This document shows positions 12,391 to 14,865 of a DNA stretch of 14,865 nucleotides, in pieces. A program made the translations under genes and the position numbers. Location of the stretch: the NCBI GenBank assembly GCA_030431945.1, contig JAUIIF010000040.1, forward strand, positions 1 through 14,865, written 5' to 3'. The notes under the pieces are model-generated. The model worked only from the letters and a program-made list of their open reading frames with translations, made no database searches and had not been told where the DNA came from. This DNA comes from Bacteroidia bacterium. GTDB lineage: Bacteria; Bacteroidota; Bacteroidia; Chitinophagales; Saprospiraceae. Within the stretch, counting starts at the first letter, position 1. The number at the start of each line of letters is the position of its first letter.

Positions 12391-13761
12391 TTACTCTTCT
12401 TCCGCCGTTTCCGGCGTATTCTCTTCGTTGAACTGCTTGATCAGGTCGTTGAATGCTTCGGCGGAGAGTGGCTTTTCCTCCAGCGTGACTTTGTCACGCA
12501 GAGCGGCCATTATTTTTTTCTCGATGGCGTTGCTGGAAAGTTGCTCCCGTTGCTTTTCATCCTGCAGCATCTGGCCAACGTAGTTGTCAATGAACTCGTC
12601 CGTCAGGAAGTCAGGCCGCTGGCCGCCCAGCATGCCCATCAGGCTTTCCAGGGCTTCGGCTTTTACGTCGGCGTACTCGAGTTTTACGTCGGCTTCTTCG
12701 GCAAATTTGTTGCGGATCAGCATCCACTTTACGCCGCGCTGAAACATGTCAAACGATCCGCTTTCTTCTTCATCATGAATTTCCTGCATGATGGTCAGTG
12801 GCAGTTCGATGTCAGTACCCTCTACAAGGGCTTTCTGGATGGCGAAATTGGCCATCATCTCTCCCTGGCGGTTGAAACCGGCGGAATTATCCGCCGCAAT
12901 TTTTTCCCGGACCTGCTCTTCCGTCGTTATGGCACCGGAAGCATCAAACTTGGTGAAAAAGGCTTCATCCATTTCCGCCGGCGTCGCACGGCTGGCCAGG
13001 TTGATGGTCATTTCAAACTGCTTGCCGCTGATGTCGGTAGCAGCATCTTCCAGCTCCAGCAGGTACTTGTTGACGTAGGCAGGCGTGCTGTCTTTTTCGA
13101 TGGCCGTGATGTCCTTCACCTTCACGGTGCTGCCAATCTTTTTCCCGAGCACCAGTTTCTTACCGGCGTCGCTCAGGGAGTCTACGTACAGTTTGGTGGT
13201 GTTGGTGATTTTGTCGTCCATCGGGCCGACCTCCGTGAAGGTGACTTCAAGGATGTCTTCTTCTTCGACTTTGCCTTCCCTGATCTCCTCACTCTCGCCC
13301 GCCTGCTTCAGCATGCGGCTGATCTGCTCGTCGATGAACTCGTCATTCGTGTCCAGTACGTATTTGTCGAAAGACTCCTTGGGCAGTTCGAGGGTGAATT
13401 CGGGCTCCAGGGCCAGGTCGTACTTCAGGGTGATGTCCTGCAGGGTACTGGCCGTCAGCATGGGCACTTTGTCGTCCTCCACCGGTTGGGGGCTGAAGAT
13501 GAGCTTAATGTCCTGCTCTTCGATGTGTCCGAAAAGCGCATTCTTGATTTCTTCGTCCAGGATTTGGCCGAGGATTTGGTTGCCCATCATTTTACGCAGC
13601 GTGGAGAGCGGGGTTTTTCCTTTACGGAAACCTTTCATACTCACTTTTGCCTTCTGCTTCTTCAGCTCGGCGACGAGCTTGGAGTTCAACTCATCTTTGG
13701 TAAGGGCGACCTCAATACGGCCGGTGACGTTACCTGTCTTCTCGAATGTTACGTTAGCCAT
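12391..13761 (-). CDS. tig: trigger factor, ribosome-associated chaperone (divergent Bacteroidota form)
   Basis: Trigger factor binds near the ribosomal exit tunnel and shields nascent chains. The 456-residue protein has the N-terminal ribosome-binding domain with its signature GFRKGKTP (44-51) in SMKGFRKGKTPLSTLRKMMG, followed by LDEEIKNALFGHIEEQDIK. The middle portion at about 155-255 corresponds to the peptidyl-prolyl isomerase domain but is degenerate: the usual GD-x-V-x-I-D-Y motif appears only as EEEDILEVTF, so isomerase activity is doubtful. The C-terminal half is long, helical and charged, as in the substrate-cradling arms, and ends in an acidic tail (ENTPETAEEE). The start is ATG 13761. 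A tRNA terminator lies 43 bases upstream, so tig has its own short promoter region, in which no canonical -7 element is obvious. Gene order tig-clpP-clpX is the widely conserved one. Confidence 0.92.
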   Translation of the reverse strand: MANVTFEKTGNVTGRIEVALTKDELNSKLVAELKKQKAKVSMKGFRKGKTPLSTLRKMMGNQILGQILDEEIKNALFGHIEEQDIKLIFSPQPVEDDKVPMLTASTLQDITLKYDLALEPEFTLELPKESFDKYVLDTNDEFIDEQISRMLKQAGESEEIREGKVEEEDILEVTFTEVGPMDDKITNTTKLYVDSLSDAGKKLVLGKKIGSTVKVKDITAIEKDSTPAYVNKYLLELEDAATDISGKQFEMTINLASRATPAEMDEAFFTKFDASGAITTEEQVREKIAADNSAGFNRQGEMMANFAIQKALVEGTDIELPLTIMQEIHDEEESGSFDMFQRGVKWMLIRNKFAEEADVKLEYADVKAEALESLMGMLGGQRPDFLTDEFIDNYVGQMLQDEKQREQLSSNAIEKKIMAALRDKVTLEEKPLSAEAFNDLIKQFNEENTPETAEEE

Positions 13762-13803
13762 TGCTTGCTATACTACTAAGTTTGGCCTTTCGCCAGGCCG
13801 GAT

Positions 13804-13828
13804 AAAAAAAGCCCGCCTTGCGGCAGGC
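13804..13828 (-). terminator. intrinsic terminator of tRNA-Leu
   Basis: On the minus strand GCCTGCC-GCAA-GGCGGGC (13828 to 13811) forms a 7-base stem with one G-U pair and a GCAA tetraloop, followed by seven T (13810 to 13804). A second hairpin, TCCGG-TTTTT-CCGGA, precedes it between the tRNA and the terminator. Confidence 0.85.
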
Positions 13829-13862
13829 CAAGCGCCTCCGGAAAAACCGGAAGATTTTGGTG

Positions 13863-13944
13863 TGCGGGTGAAAGGACTCGAACCTTCACGCCTTGCGGCA
13901 CCAGATCCTAAATCTGGCGTGTATACCAATTTCACCACACCCGC
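13863..13944 (-). tRNA. tRNA-Leu (anticodon UAG)
   Basis: The minus strand folds as a class II tRNA of 82 nt. The acceptor stem GCGGGTG (13944-13938) pairs with CACCCGC (13870-13864), with discriminator A at 13863. The anticodon stem is CCAGA/TCTGG around loop TTTAGGA, giving anticodon TAG, which reads CUA and other CUN leucine codons. A long variable arm (GCC-GCAA-GGC) is the mark of tRNA-Leu or Ser, and the T loop is TTCGAGT with a GAAGG/CCTTT stem. The CCA end is not encoded. It has its own promoter and terminator and lies between lptB and tig. Confidence 0.95.
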
Positions 13945-13981
13945 AGGGGCCTTTGGCGGAGGCGAATCCGCTAAAGCGGGG

Positions 13982-14012
13982 CAAAGGTAAGGGTTTAAAA
14001 CTTGTTGCGCAA
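13982..14012 (-). promoter_or_regulatory. tRNA-Leu promoter, TTG-20 bases-TACCTTTG
   Basis: On the minus strand TTG (14012-14010) is followed after 20 bases by TACCTTTG (13989-13982), a perfect Bacteroidota promoter. The start site would be near 13977, giving a leader of about 33 nt before the mature tRNA 5' end at 13944. Confidence 0.8.
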
Positions 14013-14045
14013 GCGTTTTTAAGCGGGTGCCAGTGCAATCGCAAG

Positions 14046-14097
14046 ATCGCTCGGCGGCCGAGGCGCGAGGAACGAGCTGACGCGTCCGCCGAGCGAT
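14046..14097. repeat. 12-base perfect inverted repeat with 28-base centre
   Basis: ATCGCTCGGCGG (14046-14057) and CCGCCGAGCGAT (14086-14097) are exact reverse complements. The 28-base centre is itself GC-rich and holds a CGCG at each end of a 13-base core, so a longer stem is possible. Confidence 0.7.
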
Positions 14098-14254
14098 TCG
14101 TAAAACCGCTTTTCGGTGGACGGGTCAGGCCACTTCGTGGCCGCCTCGCCCGACGAACACTCACTTCCTATGATCGCCCTGAAATGGGCCCTAAATTGAC
14201 TTTTGCGGGGCGGAGCCCCCCCCGGGAAGGGGCTGTAGCCACTTCTCCGTACCG

Positions 14255-14865
14255 TTAAAACTCGATGGTTTTCCGGCGCAACTCAAAGTTTTTGCCGAGG
14301 TAGACTTTGCGGACCATTTCATCCGCAGCGAGTTCTTCGGCCGTACCGGCTTTCAGGATGCTGCCTTCAAACATGAGGTAGGCCCGGTCCGTGATGTTGA
14401 GGGTCGCCTGCACGTCGTGGTCAGTGATCAGGATACCGATGTTTTTTGTCCGCAGTTTGGCGACGATGGACTGAATGTCCTCCACCGCAATGGGGTCAAT
14501 ACCGGCAAAGGGCTCATCCAGGAGAATAAATTTAGGGTCCGTTGCCAGGGCGCGGGCGATCTCCGTCCGGCGCCGTTCGCCGCCCGAAAGGGTATCCCCG
14601 TTGCTGCGCCGTACTTTTTCGAGACTGAATTCGTCAATCAGGCTTTCCAGCTTTTCTTCCCGCTCCTCCTTGCCAAGGTCGGTCATCTCCAGCACGGCCG
14701 CAATATTGTCTTCTACGCTCAGCTTGCGGAAAACGGAAGCCTCCTGCGGCAGGTAGCCGATGCCCAGCTGTGCCCGCTTGTACATCGGCATTTGCGTGAT
14801 GTCCTGTTCGTCGAGGTAGACGCGGCCTTCGTTGGGTTTGATGAAGCCCACCGTCATGTAAAAGG
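14255..14865 (-). CDS. lptB: LPS export ABC transporter ATP-binding protein LptB, 5' end cut by window edge
   Basis: This cytoplasmic ATPase powers lipopolysaccharide extraction from the inner membrane with LptF/G and LptC. About 203 codons of the 3' end are in the window and the frame is open at 14865. The first visible residues (FYMTVGFIKPNEGRVYLDEQ) follow where the Walker A motif would lie, just outside. Visible motifs are the Q-loop YLPQEASVFRKLSVEDN, the ABC signature LSGGERRRTEIARAL, Walker B FILLDEPFAGIDP with catalytic Glu, and the H-switch LITDHDV. The combination of LPQEASVFRKL and EPFAGIDPIAVEDIQ is typical of LptB rather than of amino-acid or export ABC ATPases. The ATG at 14857 is internal, not the start. 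The stop at 14255 is followed by the hairpin-dense gap before tRNA-Leu. Confidence 0.95.
   Translation of the reverse strand, partial: FYMTVGFIKPNEGRVYLDEQDITQMPMYKRAQLGIGYLPQEASVFRKLSVEDNIAAVLEMTDLGKEEREEKLESLIDEFSLEKVRRSNGDTLSGGERRRTEIARALATDPKFILLDEPFAGIDPIAVEDIQSIVAKLRTKNIGILITDHDVQATLNITDRAYLMFEGSILKAGTAEELAADEMVRKVYLGKNFELRRKTIEF

Larger units (their letters stand above)
13945..14254. other. GC-rich, hairpin-dense gap between lptB and tRNA-Leu
   Basis: No protein gene is supported. Apart from the tRNA promoter, the stretch holds a 12-base inverted repeat at 14046-14097, hairpin GGCCAC-TTC-GTGGCC (14128-14142) enclosed by CGGG/CCCG (14121-14124/14149-14152), GCCC-TGAAAT-GGGC (14176-14189) and GGGGC-GGA-GCCCC (14207-14219). 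None of these runs into a T-tract on the minus strand, so no clear lptB terminator is seen. The whole may be an interspersed palindromic element or a structured RNA. Confidence 0.5.

Noticed and set aside
12541..13779. 412-residue plus-strand ORF
   Set aside because: Antisense shadow of tig, with low-complexity composition typical of reversed acidic and lysine codons.
13085..13990. Plus-strand 301-residue ORF ending in RVKGLEPSRLAAPDPKS and similar
   Set aside because: It is antisense to tig and its tail is the well-known false translation of a tRNA-Leu gene.
13886..14164. Minus-strand 92-residue ORF containing GCGEIGIHARFRIW
   Set aside because: This string is the translation of the tRNA-Leu sequence itself; the rest is Arg-rich translation of the GC-rich hairpin region.

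Overview
The window looks like chromosomal DNA from a Bacteroidota bacterium, most likely Saprospiria (Lewinella-like), of moderately high GC. The clues are: perfect TAnnTTTG -7 promoter elements, twice with TTG exactly 20 bases upstream; almost no Shine-Dalgarno sites; a ClpP with a Bacteroidota-type N-terminal extension; a divergent long trigger factor; and a mevalonate-type HMG-CoA synthase. I see no insertion sequence, integrase, prophage gene or CRISPR array. The taxonomic placement is inference.

Left part (1-3434). A truncated efflux adaptor gene (minus strand) runs off the left edge. Its upstream region has an operator-like set of GTGTTC/GAACAC half-sites and a separate long hairpin. 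Divergent from it is a small four-helix membrane protein gene, followed by trmB (tRNA m7G46 methyltransferase) with a TATCTTTG promoter. Next comes a 53-residue single-helix membrane protein gene on the minus strand (2938-3099). Then there is an AT-rich gap holding a good promoter and, about 120 bases on, an intrinsic terminator, with no gene between them apart from an 11-codon ORF. This is a candidate small RNA.

Middle (3457-9774). A 514-residue HMG-CoA synthase and an alpha/beta hydrolase lie on the minus strand, and an MFS transporter diverges from the hydrolase. The transporter's stop codon and the stop codon of the convergent acidic hypothetical gene are separated only by a tandem array of 7-base repeats. 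Then come pdxH with a short hypothetical gene directly behind it, and a macrodomain (ADP-ribose/O-acetyl-ADP-ribose hydrolase-like) gene.

Right part (9871-14865). This is a protein-quality-control block on the minus strand: tRNA-Leu(UAG), tig, clpP, clpX. Trigger factor folds nascent chains, and ClpXP unfolds and degrades tagged or misfolded proteins. A strong terminator separates clpP from clpX, and unusual palindromes lie in the tig-clpP gap, in the clpP 3' region and in the clpX leader. The window ends in the 3' two-thirds of lptB (LPS-export ATPase), separated from the tRNA by a GC-rich, hairpin-dense stretch.
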